From: Sinanaerobacter sp. ZZT-01
GTDB taxonomy: Bacteria; Bacillota; Clostridia; Peptostreptococcales; Anaerovoracaceae
Reading direction: 5' to 3'
Length of the DNA: 64,000 nt
Assembly: GCF_035621135.1 (NCBI RefSeq)
Contig: NZ_CP141728.1
Span: 496,001-560,000 of the forward strand
Shown here: piece after piece, positions 1 through 7,787 of the stretch
How positions within the stretch are numbered: position 1 is the first letter of the stretch
Layout of the letters: every line of letters starts with the position of its first letter
The notes under the pieces: model-generated
What the model was told of the DNA's origin: nothing
The model's input: only the letters and a program-made list of their open reading frames with translations
Databases searched by the model: none
Made by a program: the position numbers and the translations under genes

Positions 1-155
1 ACTTCTACAAATAAATCGTGCATTTTCTTCAGGGCTTCCTTGGCATACATATTGTCCTGAATATTGCAGGAATGATCCAGCTCCTTAAAATCCAACGTGG
101 GCAGCAGTGCATTCAGCCGTTCTATATAGACTGCCTGTAAATCCGGGTTTTCCAT
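1..155 (-). CDS. Partial unknown protein (N-terminal 51 residues)
   Basis: Reading on the minus strand, an ATG at 155 follows a good GGAGG ribosome site about ten bases upstream. The frame stays open to the window edge. The visible peptide starts MENPDLQAVYIERLNALL and is helical and acidic. I do not recognise a family. It is the next gene downstream of the Api92-like gene in the same direction, so it probably belongs to the same accessory operon. The C-terminus is outside the window. Confidence 0.6.
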   Translation of the reverse strand, partial: MENPDLQAVYIERLNALLPTLDFKELDHSCNIQDNMYAKEALKKMHDLFVE

Positions 156-196
156 TCTCTAATACACCTCCAATTAGTTTAAAAGGGTTTATAAGA

Positions 197-964
197 CTAC
201 AATTCCATTTCCATTGACTCGCTTTGACTGTGGTACTCGTATGTACCGGATTTCTCATTATACTGGTAGCCCATCTCCGACAAATCCATGCCGTGTACCT
301 CCGCTGCCAGCTCAAGAGCCTCCTTTGATCCACCGCGGGGAATATCGCTGAATATTTCCTCTCCGTTTTGGAACTCTTTTTTTCCTGTGTTATGTCCAAA
401 GTCCTCGTCCGCCCACAGATACTCGAAGGTAAGCTCAGGATACTGCTTGGCAAGCGTACTGATGACAGGCTCCGCACGGCTCCATGCTGTTTGAAACTCG
501 ATATGCTCACCATCAAACTCCCTCGGAGTTGCCAGCTTATCGTAGCCATAGCTATTCCATTTGGTTCCCCAATTGGCAACTGACCACTGATACCATGAGG
601 GGTGACCATAGTTTTTTATATTGTTGCAGCACTGTTCTCCCAGCTTCAGCAGCTGGGGATCGTCTTTGGTCAGTGCTTCATATTTTTTTACTAACGCAGC
701 GACACGGTTTTCATGGTCAGCATCCGGTTTTACCACATTTGCCATTGCAAGCGCAGTACTTTCAGCAGTAAAGTCCCGATAAAGCTTCATCCCACGCTCT
801 GCCCGGCTGCCATAATCCATATCCAGAGAGGGTGGCATAGGAAGAACTTTATTAAAGTCAATACTGCCAAGGCCGATTTCATCACTTTGAATGGCTTCAA
901 ACATGGACTTCACCTGTGCGGGATCACCGGATACCCGTAAAATATTGGTTACATGATTTGGCAT
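197..964 (-). CDS. Api92/YubB ferredoxin-like domain protein
   Basis: A 255-residue soluble protein. The N-terminus (MPNHVTNILRVSGDP) and the central NWGTKWNSYG block are the signatures of the ferredoxin-like domain of Api92/YubB-type proteins (DUF1281 group), which are common in conjugative elements and phages and count among polyvalent-protein domains. The biochemical function is unknown. It overlaps the upstream DUF4314 gene by one base, so the two are translationally coupled. The protein ends in an acidic/Gln stretch and then SMEMEL, one of the shared C-terminal tails of this element. No signal peptide or membrane segment is seen. Confidence 0.85.
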   Translation of the reverse strand: MPNHVTNILRVSGDPAQVKSMFEAIQSDEIGLGSIDFNKVLPMPPSLDMDYGSRAERGMKLYRDFTAESTALAMANVVKPDADHENRVAALVKKYEALTKDDPQLLKLGEQCCNNIKNYGHPSWYQWSVANWGTKWNSYGYDKLATPREFDGEHIEFQTAWSRAEPVISTLAKQYPELTFEYLWADEDFGHNTGKKEFQNGEEIFSDIPRGGSKEALELAAEVHGMDLSEMGYQYNEKSGTYEYHSQSESMEMEL

Positions 965-1701
965 TAGCTCATCCCTCCCATCGTCATTCCGCCCATCTGT
1001 TGACCCTGCTGTTCCAGCTCATCCTGCGTCTGGATTTTCCAGCTTTTTTCACTGCTCCAAAGGCTGACACAAATCTCACCATCTGGAATTTTAATGTAAC
1101 GCTGTTCAAAGCCTTCCCCAAAGCCATCGGAAGCCTGACCACTGATGGTGTCCTTCAGCATCTCAAGCTCGTTGTCAGTCAGCTCACCTTGAATACGGCA
1201 TTCTGCCATACCCATGAGACTGTCGTTTACCTTCTCCACAGTAAACACATAGGACTGTACTTTCTGGTTCAGGGAGTCGTTTTTTCCATAGTACTGCATA
1301 AGTCCCCGCTCCGATTCGTCTGGCCTTCGTTCACGAAGAATAGCAGAAAAGATGCTGTCTTCGTACTCCAGAACCTCACGGCCGCCAAGCTCTATGGGGT
1401 CATCGTCCAAACTTCCGTATTCATCACGCTCATAAAGATTAACTGCCAACGGCATATAAAGCTTGAGCGTGTGAAATGGCTGAGGAATAACCGTAAAACT
1501 GTCTTCCCCAGGAATTAGCGCCAGGGTACGGCCGTTGTCCCATTTCATGTGTATCCCACAAGCATCGTCAACAAGATCAACCGTGCCCTCCGTACCGCGC
1601 GGAACCGGCGCAAAGGGATCATTCATACTTTCAAGCCGGATTCGTGTTCCGGGCGGGTATTTCTCCCTCATAAATTTTATAAGTGACGGATTATAGCTCA
1701 T
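964..1701 (-). CDS. DUF4314 domain protein
   Basis: A 245-residue protein. Residues about 8-70 (FMREKYPPGTRIRL, then GTEGTVDLVDDA and MKWDNGRTLALIPG) match the DUF4314 domain as I know it, a small beta-rich domain of element-borne proteins. The remainder contains a GQASDGFGEGFEQR block that recurs in related accessory proteins; its function is unknown. The gene overlaps the LPD28 gene upstream by four bases (ATGA-type coupling) and the Api92-like gene downstream by one base. The C-terminus is Gln-rich and Met-rich (EQQGQQMGGMTMGGMS), a variant of the shared tail. Confidence 0.8.
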   Translation of the reverse strand: MSYNPSLIKFMREKYPPGTRIRLESMNDPFAPVPRGTEGTVDLVDDACGIHMKWDNGRTLALIPGEDSFTVIPQPFHTLKLYMPLAVNLYERDEYGSLDDDPIELGGREVLEYEDSIFSAILRERRPDESERGLMQYYGKNDSLNQKVQSYVFTVEKVNDSLMGMAECRIQGELTDNELEMLKDTISGQASDGFGEGFEQRYIKIPDGEICVSLWSSEKSWKIQTQDELEQQGQQMGGMTMGGMS

Positions 1702-2503
1702 AGCTTTATTCCTCCCATCCCCATGTCCTGATCGGGCATGTCATTCTTGGTCATATTCAGCTGCTGTACCCGCAGATCAAAAACAGTCAAGTATGCCTGA
1801 TAATCTCCGGGGGCAGGATTACAACGTAAACAGTAACGGTAGTTCTCTGTTTCTACGATGTATCCATAATTCTGACGCCAGCCTCCTGCAATCTCACCGC
1901 CATGTGCAGCACAGTACTGCGACATTGCTCCCAGACTTTCAAGAGGCCCCTTTTCCCACAGTCCATCCACGACCGCCTTTAACTCCATTTCAAAAGCGGA
2001 ACCATGATATTTTTCATAATCACGCGGCCACCAGGTGTGCCAGAACTCATGTCCATTGCCGCCAAAATCGATGCGCAGATGGCCCACTGTTCCAAGCATG
2101 GTATCCTGCTCCTTGGGAAGTGTAAAAAATTCCCTGCTTCCTCTGCTAATGCAGGACGCAGGGCATATCTGCAGGTTTCCGGTGCAAGGGTGATTGCGTG
2201 TACTTCACAGAAGCCTTCAAGATTCAAACATTCACCAAGAAAATTCAGCTTTCCGTTCAGTCTGCGGCGCCCCTCCCTTGGCATGTTAACCGGTTCTGAT
2301 GTGAGTACTGAACCGGCATGATTTACAACAACATGATCCTCCACTATAATAGGCTTTCCGGGATCATAGTCAGACCCCCGAAGATCGTAGCAGTGAAAGC
2401 CCTCTGGTACCGTACTCCGATCAATCCGGGAATCAGTGAAAAGCGCTGGCTTCCCGAATAATTCGACATGTTCATATTGCTCTTTTCTGGCGTTTACGCT
2501 CAT
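1698..2503 (-). pseudogene. LPD28-domain protein interrupted by a frameshift
   Basis: Two overlapping reading frames read as one protein. The first begins at 2503 after a GGAGG site (MSVNARKEQYEHVELFGKP) and carries the large-polyvalent-protein-associated domain LPD28. It runs to about 2130, where sense is lost. The second frame picks up at the same place (FFTLPKEQDTMLGTVGHL) and continues to 1698, ending in DQDMGMGGIKL, a shared-tail variant. The switch sits on a run of six A (2124-2129, T on the coding strand). One extra T would restore a single protein of about 268 residues. A sequencing error, a true mutation or slippage are all possible. The function of LPD28 is unknown. Confidence 0.8.
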
Positions 2504-2536
2504 TTGGTTACCTCCAGACAAATGACATTAAGGGTA

Positions 2537-2764
2537 TCATAGCTCAAGCCCCATCTTTGGCCCATCACGCATTTCGAAGTATTCCTCTACCTCTGCATCT
2601 TTCGCAACGGGAATCTCCTGTGACTCAGTCTCTCCCCTCTGTATCGGAACCAAGTGCGGCAGAATCTGTTGCAGGAGCTCCTGATTCGGACAGCGGTCGA
2701 TAAATTCACCAATCGTGTTTAGTATTTTTCTATCTACTGTATCGGTGACAATGATTTCTTTCAT
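2537..2764 (-). CDS. Small accessory protein, unknown
   Basis: About 75 residues starting MKEIIVTDTVDRK; the open frame extends six residues further upstream and no strong ribosome site fixes the start. The sequence is helical and acidic with no membrane segment and no recognised domain. It lies between the degenerate recombinase gene and the LPD28 gene in the same direction and is probably co-transcribed. It ends in MRDGPKMGLEL, a clear case of the shared Met/Leu tail, which supports it as a real gene despite its size. Confidence 0.65.
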   Translation of the reverse strand: MKEIIVTDTVDRKILNTIGEFIDRCPNQELLQQILPHLVPIQRGETESQEIPVAKDAEVEEYFEMRDGPKMGLEL

Positions 2765-2794
2765 GAGTAGCATCCAGAGCATCGTATGAATGCC

Positions 2795-3181
2795 CTAGCT
2801 CAGATGTAAAAACGGTTCCGGGGAAAGCAGTGTATCAGATGAAAGTTGGATTTCTCCTTCAAGAGGGGAGCATAGGGTGATCCCCATCTGATTGATCTGC
2901 TTAGAAAGCTCCAATGTCTGTTCCATACTTCGTCCGATACTAGATAGGCTTTTTACCAGCACCATATCCATTCGCCCTTCTGCGGCGGCAGTTTTCAGGA
3001 CGTTAAATCCAGGTCGGTCAAGAATTAAACCGCTTCCAAGATCCTGGGATACACCGGCAACCTCTAATCCAAGCTGCTCGGCATAGTCCCAAAGCTCCTT
3101 TTGCTGTTCCTTTAATGTGCCATGCGTATCCTCCGGTGCATCGATGCGGCAATACAGCCATGCTCTTTTTTTCTGTTCCAT
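2795..3181 (-). CDS. Degenerate serine-recombinase (resolvase) domain protein
   Basis: A 128-residue protein starting at 3181 (GGAGG eight bases upstream). It has the fold signatures of the resolvase catalytic domain: LYCRI near residue 10, EQQKELWDYAEQLGL, LDRPGFNVL and MVLVKSLSSIGRS. The catalytic serine of the usual (Y/A)xRVS motif is aspartate here (CRID), and the first arginine of the LSRxxR motif is serine (LSSIGRS). No DNA-binding or zinc-ribbon domain follows. It is therefore probably not an active recombinase and may act as a regulator or binding partner. It ends SPEPFLHLS, at best a weak version of the shared tail. Confidence 0.8.
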   Translation of the reverse strand: MEQKKRAWLYCRIDAPEDTHGTLKEQQKELWDYAEQLGLEVAGVSQDLGSGLILDRPGFNVLKTAAAEGRMDMVLVKSLSSIGRSMEQTLELSKQINQMGITLCSPLEGEIQLSSDTLLSPEPFLHLS

Positions 3182-3542
3182 TATCAAAAACCTCCTTTAA
3201 AGTTTGATTGATTTCATTTCACAGGAATGCGGCGGGGCAGAATTGTCCCGCCGCATGGTCTCTAAAATGAGATATTTTGCTTGTTCTTCATTTTGGTTCT
3301 ACGCTTCTATTTGACACTACTTCCCGAAGCTAGGGCGGCAACAGCAACGACCTGCCGGTTAAGCGGGCCTCATAGGAATTTCACCTCTCCCAGGATCTCT
3401 GCGAGCCGTCCCCATTGCGATGTCTGTGGCTGGGCGGAAGTAGCGTTAGCACTGTCCATTTCATTGCGATACAGCTCACCACAAGCTGTTTTATGACCGG
3501 GCGTTCTCGCTCGTCACCTTCGATGCCATCGGTTCGACGGAC

Positions 3543-3572
3543 GGATAAGGCGGTATATATACCACCTTATCC
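3543..3572. repeat. 30-base near-perfect palindrome
   Basis: The arms are GGATAAGG and CCTTATCC around a self-complementary core GGTATATATACC. The only imperfection is one symmetric C/A pair. As DNA it could be a protein-binding site or cruciform; as RNA it would form a long hairpin without a U-tract, so it is not an ordinary terminator. Confidence 0.7.
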
Positions 3573-3691
3573 AATCCGCAGGCAGTTTTGGCGCGCCCGT
3601 CAAGGTCGCTGCCGCTTTTCACACGGCTGGACAGATCATGTATTGATGCTGCCGGATATGAAATTTTCAAGGAGCAAAAGGGAAAATAGAA

Positions 3692-3730
3692 AAACCCCCT
3701 CACTTACTTCCACGCCCAGTAAGGGGGTTT
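3692..3730 (-). terminator. Intrinsic terminator after the sigma-like gene
   Basis: The arms AAACCCCCT and AGGGGGTTT flank a loop. On the minus strand the stem is followed by TTTTTC, as expected for rho-independent termination, 15 bases beyond the stop codon of the sigma-like gene. Confidence 0.8.
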
Positions 3731-3744
3731 AGAACCAAAAACTT

Positions 3745-4194
3745 TTAAATTTTCATTATTTTTTTAATCTTGTCCAGAATTTTATGTTTTCGCTTGTTAA
3801 CTCCTTTCTGCGAAATCCCAATTTGCTTCGCATAGGCTTCTTCGCTTTTTCCATTGAAAAACAGTTCTGTGATCAGTTCCTGTTCTTCTGGCGTGAGTAG
3901 TTTCAGGCTGGATAACATTTTTTCAATCAATACGGCCTTGATGGCGGCATCCTCCACGCTTTCTTCCTCTGATGCAAACTGTCGATTTTCATCAGTCAAA
4001 CGCTCATAGGAATCCTCTCTGCTGGGAATCCATGTGGCAGATAGCCGAGTATAATCTATCTGATAGCGCTCCACTTTCAGATCGTACTGTTGGTATTCCA
4101 TCTTACGGTCGCTTTTTTCAAGCACTTCAATGATCGATTCACTTACATCCGGATATTTTGCCCGGTAATTAATTCTCCTTTTATGTATAGCCAT
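3745..4194 (-). CDS. Sigma-70 region 4-like regulator
   Basis: A 149-residue protein; the start at 4194 is chosen because GGAGG lies eight bases upstream. The last 55 residues (LTPEEQELITELFFNGKSEE, then AYAKQIGISQKGVNKRKHKIL) form a helix-turn-helix typical of sigma-70 region 4. Region 2 is not evident, so it may be an anti-repressor or small sigma-like activator of the kind found in Gram-positive conjugative elements. Upstream on the same strand lie a terminator, two tiny leader ORFs and a c-di-GMP riboswitch, which suggests control by premature termination. The stop is followed by an intrinsic terminator, making this the last gene of its transcript. Confidence 0.8.
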   Translation of the reverse strand: MAIHKRRINYRAKYPDVSESIIEVLEKSDRKMEYQQYDLKVERYQIDYTRLSATWIPSREDSYERLTDENRQFASEEESVEDAAIKAVLIEKMLSSLKLLTPEEQELITELFFNGKSEEAYAKQIGISQKGVNKRKHKILDKIKKIMKI

Positions 4195-4354
4195 AGGCTT
4201 GTCCTCCATTTCATGATGTTTAAAATCAATGAATGAAGAACAAGCGGCGGGGAGCGGCAGTGTGGTTTTATCTTACTTACATTTAAGGTATCAGTTCGGT
4301 ATCTGATTTTTGGAAAATTCCGTCGTTGTATCTGTTTTCTTGTCGAAAGAAAAA

Positions 4355-4387
4355 AGTCAGTACGTTGCTGTAAGCAAAATACTGACT
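4355..4387 (-). terminator. Terminator/attenuator upstream of the sigma-like gene
   Basis: On the minus strand the stem AGTCAGTA...TACTGACT (with inner TTGCT/AGCAA pairing) is followed by TTTTTTC, a canonical intrinsic terminator. It begins one base after the stop codon of the second leader ORF and about 160 bases before the sigma-like start codon, so ribosomes finishing that ORF would sit on its stem. This is the geometry of translation-coupled attenuation. Confidence 0.85.
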
Positions 4388-4450
4388 TTATAGGTTTCCG
4401 GATATGAAATTGTGTGAATATCGGGTGCTGTGTCCGGAAAGAGTTGTCAT
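4388..4450 (-). CDS. Leader ORF 2 (20 residues)
   Basis: ATG at 4450 is preceded by GGGAGG with good spacing. The peptide is MTTLSGHSTRYSHNFISGNL. Its stop codon abuts the terminator stem at 4387, and its start overlaps the stop of leader ORF 1 as ATGA. Size and position point to a regulatory leader peptide rather than a protein with its own activity. It could also be chance, but the two ribosome sites and the overlap argue against that. Confidence 0.6.
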   Translation of the reverse strand: MTTLSGHSTRYSHNFISGNL

Positions 4451-4488
4451 GAGTTTGACCTCCCGAAACAAAAGGGACATGGGGTCAT
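4447..4488 (-). CDS. Leader ORF 1 (13 residues)
   Basis: ATG at 4488 follows AAAGGAGG with ideal spacing. The peptide is MTPCPFCFGRSNS, containing CPFC. It ends in a TGA that overlaps the ATG of leader ORF 2. It lies between the riboswitch hairpin and the attenuator and is most simply read as the first of two coupled leader peptides. Confidence 0.6.
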   Translation of the reverse strand: MTPCPFCFGRSNS

Positions 4489-4574
4489 ACAGTGTCCTCC
4501 TTTATTATGGAGAGCGGCAAAAGCCCTGTATCCCGATACACCAATATTCCGTCAAAAGCCGATAAAATGAGCAA

Positions 4575-4602
4575 GAGCCTGCCCAATAAAGAGGGCAGGC
4601 TC
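4575..4602 (-). promoter_or_regulatory. Riboswitch expression-platform hairpin
   Basis: A perfect ten-base-pair stem GAGCCTGCCC/GGGCAGGCTC with an eight-base loop follows the c-di-GMP aptamer on the same (minus) strand. The bases after it (TTGCTCATTTTATC) are only a weak U-tract, so it could be a terminator or an alternative-pairing element of the riboswitch. Confidence 0.6.
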
Positions 4603-4614
4603 CTGCGCGGTTTT

Positions 4615-4705
4615 TGGCAGCCAGGCTATCATAGTACTTGAAAGCACCTTAGACCCTGTGGCTTTGCGCCCCCATCTTTCAATGGGTTTGCCCTAAATTG
4701 TATTC
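4615..4705 (-). promoter_or_regulatory. c-di-GMP-I (GEMM) riboswitch
   Basis: On the minus strand the conserved parts appear in order: GGGCAAACC, a short stem-loop with ATTGAAAGAT, GGCGCAAAGCC, CTAAGGTGC, and the terminal ATGATAGCCTGGCTGCC block that corresponds to UAGCCGGGUUGCC. This is the class I cyclic-di-GMP aptamer layout. It reads away from asd and towards the leader ORFs and sigma-like gene, so it should tie that transcript to the host's c-di-GMP level. Limits are approximate because the P1 stem was not folded. Confidence 0.85.
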
Positions 4706-4719
4706 AAGTTATTTTTATC

Positions 4720-5805
4720 TCAATGCTTTCCAATGAGGCCTTTCATCGTAAGTAGTTCAGCACATAAAACAGAGCCCCCAGCTGCACCACGTAAGGTGTT
4801 ATGGGAAAGTCCAACGAATTTCCAGTCGTATATACTATCTGGGCGGATTCTTCCAACGCTTATTCCCATACCATTTTCGTAGTTTACATCTAAATTAATT
4901 TGCGGTCGATTCTCGTCATAGAGGTATTGAATAAACTGTTTTGGTGCGCTGGGCAAATTCATGAGTTGCGGCTCACCCTTGAATTCCAAGAGCTTATTAA
5001 TTAATTGCTCCTTTGTTGGTTTATTGCGAAATTTAAGAAATACTGCAGCAGTATGTCCATACAAAACAGGAACGCGAATACACTGACAAGTAATTCTCGG
5101 CTCCCTTGCTGGCACAATTAATCCGTTTTCAATACCGCCCCATATCCGCAAAGGCTCTTGTTCGCTTTTTTCTTCTTCACCTGGGATAAACGGATTTATA
5201 TTCTCAATCATTTCAGGCCACGTATTAAAATTTTTACCCGCCCCGGAAATTGCCTGATATGTCGTCACCACCGCTTCAAATGGTTCAAATTCTCTCCATG
5301 CTGTTAATACAGGGGTATAACTTTGAATAGAGCAATTTGGTTTTACAACAATAAATCCCCGCTGTGTGCCTAGTCGCTCTCTCTGTTTTATAATTAATTC
5401 ACAATGATGCGGATTAACTTCCGGTAAAATCATCGGCACATCTGCCGTCCATCTATGAGCGCTGTTATTAGAAACAACAGGTGTTTCATGTTTTGCATAT
5501 TCTTCTTCAATTACTTTAATTTCTTCCTTTGGCATACTAACAGCACTGAACACAAAATCCACCTGATTGGAAATACAATCTATATCATAAATATTATAGA
5601 TATTCATAGATTTTAACCGCTCCGATAGAGGTGTGTCCATGCTCCAACGTCCTCTCAAAGCTTCCTGATACGTTTTTCCAGCAGATCGTTCACTGGCAGC
5701 TAGCGCAGAAATTTCAAACCATGGATGATTAGAAAGCAAAGATACAAATCTTTGTCCCACGGTACCAGTAGCACCTAATATACCAACTCGTATTTTATCA
5801 GCCAT
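4720..5805 (-). CDS. asd: Aspartate-semialdehyde dehydrogenase
   Basis: A 361-residue enzyme that reduces aspartyl phosphate to aspartate semialdehyde with NADPH, the branch step to lysine, diaminopimelate, threonine and methionine. The N-terminal Rossmann motif is GATGTVGQRF (residues 10-19). The catalytic cysteine is in KPNCSIQSYTP near residue 160, and the IRVPVLYGHTAAV and GLSHNTLRGAAGGS blocks complete the active site. The length and spacing fit the fungal/archaeal-type branch also found in many clostridia. An AGGAGGG site fixes the start. It opens an AT-rich cargo block with queG-like and lysE genes. It is a housekeeping enzyme out of its usual context and may be an extra copy. Confidence 0.93.
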   Translation of the reverse strand: MADKIRVGILGATGTVGQRFVSLLSNHPWFEISALAASERSAGKTYQEALRGRWSMDTPLSERLKSMNIYNIYDIDCISNQVDFVFSAVSMPKEEIKVIEEEYAKHETPVVSNNSAHRWTADVPMILPEVNPHHCELIIKQRERLGTQRGFIVVKPNCSIQSYTPVLTAWREFEPFEAVVTTYQAISGAGKNFNTWPEMIENINPFIPGEEEKSEQEPLRIWGGIENGLIVPAREPRITCQCIRVPVLYGHTAAVFLKFRNKPTKEQLINKLLEFKGEPQLMNLPSAPKQFIQYLYDENRPQINLDVNYENGMGISVGRIRPDSIYDWKFVGLSHNTLRGAAGGSVLCAELLTMKGLIGKH

Positions 5806-5899
5806 AATAGTTCCCTCCTATAAACGCATTAACACATTATTAATTTTTATGAAATGAAAATAGTTTATACAATTACATTTATAATAAATTCTAATAATT

Positions 5900-6928
5900 C
5901 TATTTAAGTCCTCTTTTGATGCATATGGCGGTTGCCATTTCCCGTACTTTGGAATAATTGCTATTACAGGATTCTATAATAGAGGACTTATATTTTTTAT
6001 CAAAATAATTATTCATATAGTTTAGTACGTTTACTTGCCACTTCCATAACTCATCTGGAGTAAGGTAAAAAAATTTGGGTTGAATTTTCTCTTTGTAGGT
6101 TTTCTCATCCATTTTTAAAATGTTTTCTGCAGTTAAAATGTCTGACAGCGCTTCTAATTGAGGAAAATTCTCTTTTCCTATCCATTTTCCACGATTCATC
6201 GGGCATACATCTTGACAAACATCGCAGCCGTAAATCCACTCCCCAAATTGTGTGGCTAAAGACTCTTTTAAAAGATCTCTTCCTCCAAAGGTCGTTAAAA
6301 AAGAAACACATTTCAATGGATTCATCATATACGCTCCGCACAGCGATTCGGTAGGACAAGCCTTAATACAGCGGTCACAGTTATTGGGGCAAGGTGAAAG
6401 TTTCTGCTCTTCAACCAGTTTCATTTCATAGTCAGTCAAAAATGCTTCGATACTAATATACGAGCCAGATTCGGTGTAGAAAAAATTATTTCTCCTGATA
6501 ATACCAAGTCCGGCCTGCATAGCTGCCCAGCGCAGCCCAACTAAACCGAACTTTCGGTTGGTGGAAGTTCTCATTCCAAGATTTCTTATATATTGCTCCA
6601 ATTCCACACTATTTTGATATTCTTTTGTATTTTCATCAATGCGGGTATCTAATAAATACTTTTTTGCAATATTCCCACTCATTGATTCTGGAACATGATA
6701 TTTCGAATATGGTACCGTCAAGACCACAACAGATTTAGCCCAAGGAAACTCCTCTTTAAATTTTACAAGGCGCTGCTGCCCTTGATAGAAGGGCTGTGAC
6801 TCCGGTATCTTTTGTGTTCGCTCATTTAATTTGTTTTCATATTCAGACATCATACCAACGGGAATAATGCCGCATTTTTCATAACCAAGCTTAAGAGCCT
6901 TTTGGCGTATTAACTGTGCTATCTCCAT
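5900..6928 (-). CDS. QueG-like 4Fe-4S double-cluster reductase
   Basis: A 342-residue protein with two iron-sulphur cluster motifs, CPNNCDRCIKACP (about residue 178) and GCDVCQDVCPMN (about residue 233), in the arrangement of epoxyqueuosine reductase-related proteins. In QueG the N-terminal half binds cobalamin and the enzyme completes queuosine in tRNA. Sequence identity to true QueG cannot be judged by eye, so the substrate is uncertain. Residues 30-60 (QPFYQGQQRLVKFKEEFPWA) also fit that family. It is probably co-transcribed with asd, 94 bases downstream. No partner for queuosine synthesis is visible in the window. Confidence 0.75.
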   Translation of the reverse strand: MEIAQLIRQKALKLGYEKCGIIPVGMMSEYENKLNERTQKIPESQPFYQGQQRLVKFKEEFPWAKSVVVLTVPYSKYHVPESMSGNIAKKYLLDTRIDENTKEYQNSVELEQYIRNLGMRTSTNRKFGLVGLRWAAMQAGLGIIRRNNFFYTESGSYISIEAFLTDYEMKLVEEQKLSPCPNNCDRCIKACPTESLCGAYMMNPLKCVSFLTTFGGRDLLKESLATQFGEWIYGCDVCQDVCPMNRGKWIGKENFPQLEALSDILTAENILKMDEKTYKEKIQPKFFYLTPDELWKWQVNVLNYMNNYFDKKYKSSIIESCNSNYSKVREMATAICIKRGLK

Positions 6929-7029
6929 CCTAGATTCATACCTTCCTTGACCGCTGTCTCACCCATTAAACAAATCGATGGTATCTTCGAAGCATTACCT
7001 CATTTGCTATAACGCAATGTCTCCTGTTT

Positions 7030-7608
7030 TTATAAAAATAATGAAATGGCACAATATACTAACAATAAGGCCATAATTGCATTGATAGCTTTTCGATATT
7101 TGTTAAATAAGTTTTCAAAAACCGCACCAAAAACAGCCCAGCAAAGACAGCCAGAGGTGCCAATCACTGCAAGCAGTAATGCAAACATCCCAATTGTAGC
7201 TATATCGTGGTAATGTGGCAAAACGTATGAAGACATTGCAGTAATTCCATACAGAATGATTTTTATATTAACAAATTGGAGGAGCATTCCCGATAAAAAA
7301 GAATTAGCATGTGTTATGCCGTTACTTTTATGTGGCTTGTCCCTCCATACTGTCCACGCTAAATAAAGAATGTAAGCCGCTCCTATATAAATCATTGCCG
7401 GCTTAATGGAAGGAATATACTCGTACAACAACGTAGAAAAGGCAGCACAGGCTGACATTACTATAACGAACCCAGAAAAAATTCCACCAAAAAACGGAAT
7501 AGAGCGTTTGAATCCGTCGCGCCCAGCATTTGTCATAGACATAATGTTATTGGGGCCAGGCGTATAGGCTGTTAAAAATGTGTAAGAAAAAAAAGCTGAA
7601 AAATTCAT
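7030..7608 (-). CDS. LysE-family amino-acid exporter
   Basis: A 192-residue membrane protein; the start at 7608 is chosen because GGAGGG lies eight bases upstream. The N-terminal FLTAYTPGPNNIMSM carries the PGPN signature of LysE/RhtB transporters. About six hydrophobic segments follow, including FFGGIFSGFVIVMSACAAF and MIYIGAAYILYLAWTVW. These proteins export amino acids such as lysine, arginine, homoserine or threonine. It is divergent from the LysR regulator at 7788, the usual arrangement for an exporter with its own activator. Neighbouring asd suggests a link to aspartate-family amino acids, which is inference. Confidence 0.9.
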   Translation of the reverse strand: MNFSAFFSYTFLTAYTPGPNNIMSMTNAGRDGFKRSIPFFGGIFSGFVIVMSACAAFSTLLYEYIPSIKPAMIYIGAAYILYLAWTVWRDKPHKSNGITHANSFLSGMLLQFVNIKIILYGITAMSSYVLPHYHDIATIGMFALLLAVIGTSGCLCWAVFGAVFENLFNKYRKAINAIMALLLVYCAISLFL

Positions 7609-7787
7609 AATATGTACCCTCCAAAGGTGAAATTTACTGTATGTATACAGCATTTCAAGACATTTAAATTCATAAATACGCTATTGCATTTATGTCCTCA
7701 TAGTGCTATGATAACATTTAAATAAAGTTCATTCAAATTGAAATATTCGAATTTAGAGTTCAGTATTTTTGAATAATTAGTGAGGTG
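7609..7787. promoter_or_regulatory. Divergent lysE-lysR intergenic region
   Basis: About 180 AT-rich bases separate the two divergent genes. They contain the lysE ribosome site (GGAGGG) at the left and GAGGTG before lysR at the right. Short inverted stretches such as TTCAAATTGAA are present and could be LysR sites; no single promoter can be named with confidence. Confidence 0.5.

Larger units (their letters stand above)
3182..3744 (-). other. Structured non-coding region of about 560 bases
   Basis: No convincing gene is present here; the open frames lack ribosome sites and look like chance. The stretch contains several inverted repeats, notably a 30-base palindrome at 3543-3572 and a terminator at 3692-3730. 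It may be an untranslated RNA, a replication or transfer site, or a leader. It lies between the sigma-like gene and the resolvase-like gene, both minus strand. Confidence 0.5.

Noticed and set aside
3281-3732. Open frames on both strands (71, 105 and 70 codons)
   Set aside because: No ribosome sites, odd composition, and they overlap a palindrome and a terminator. They are more likely chance frames in a structured non-coding region.
4620-4705. Riboswitch as regulator of asd (for example a lysine riboswitch)
   Set aside because: It reads on the minus strand and lies downstream of the asd stop, and its motifs are those of c-di-GMP-I, not the lysine aptamer.
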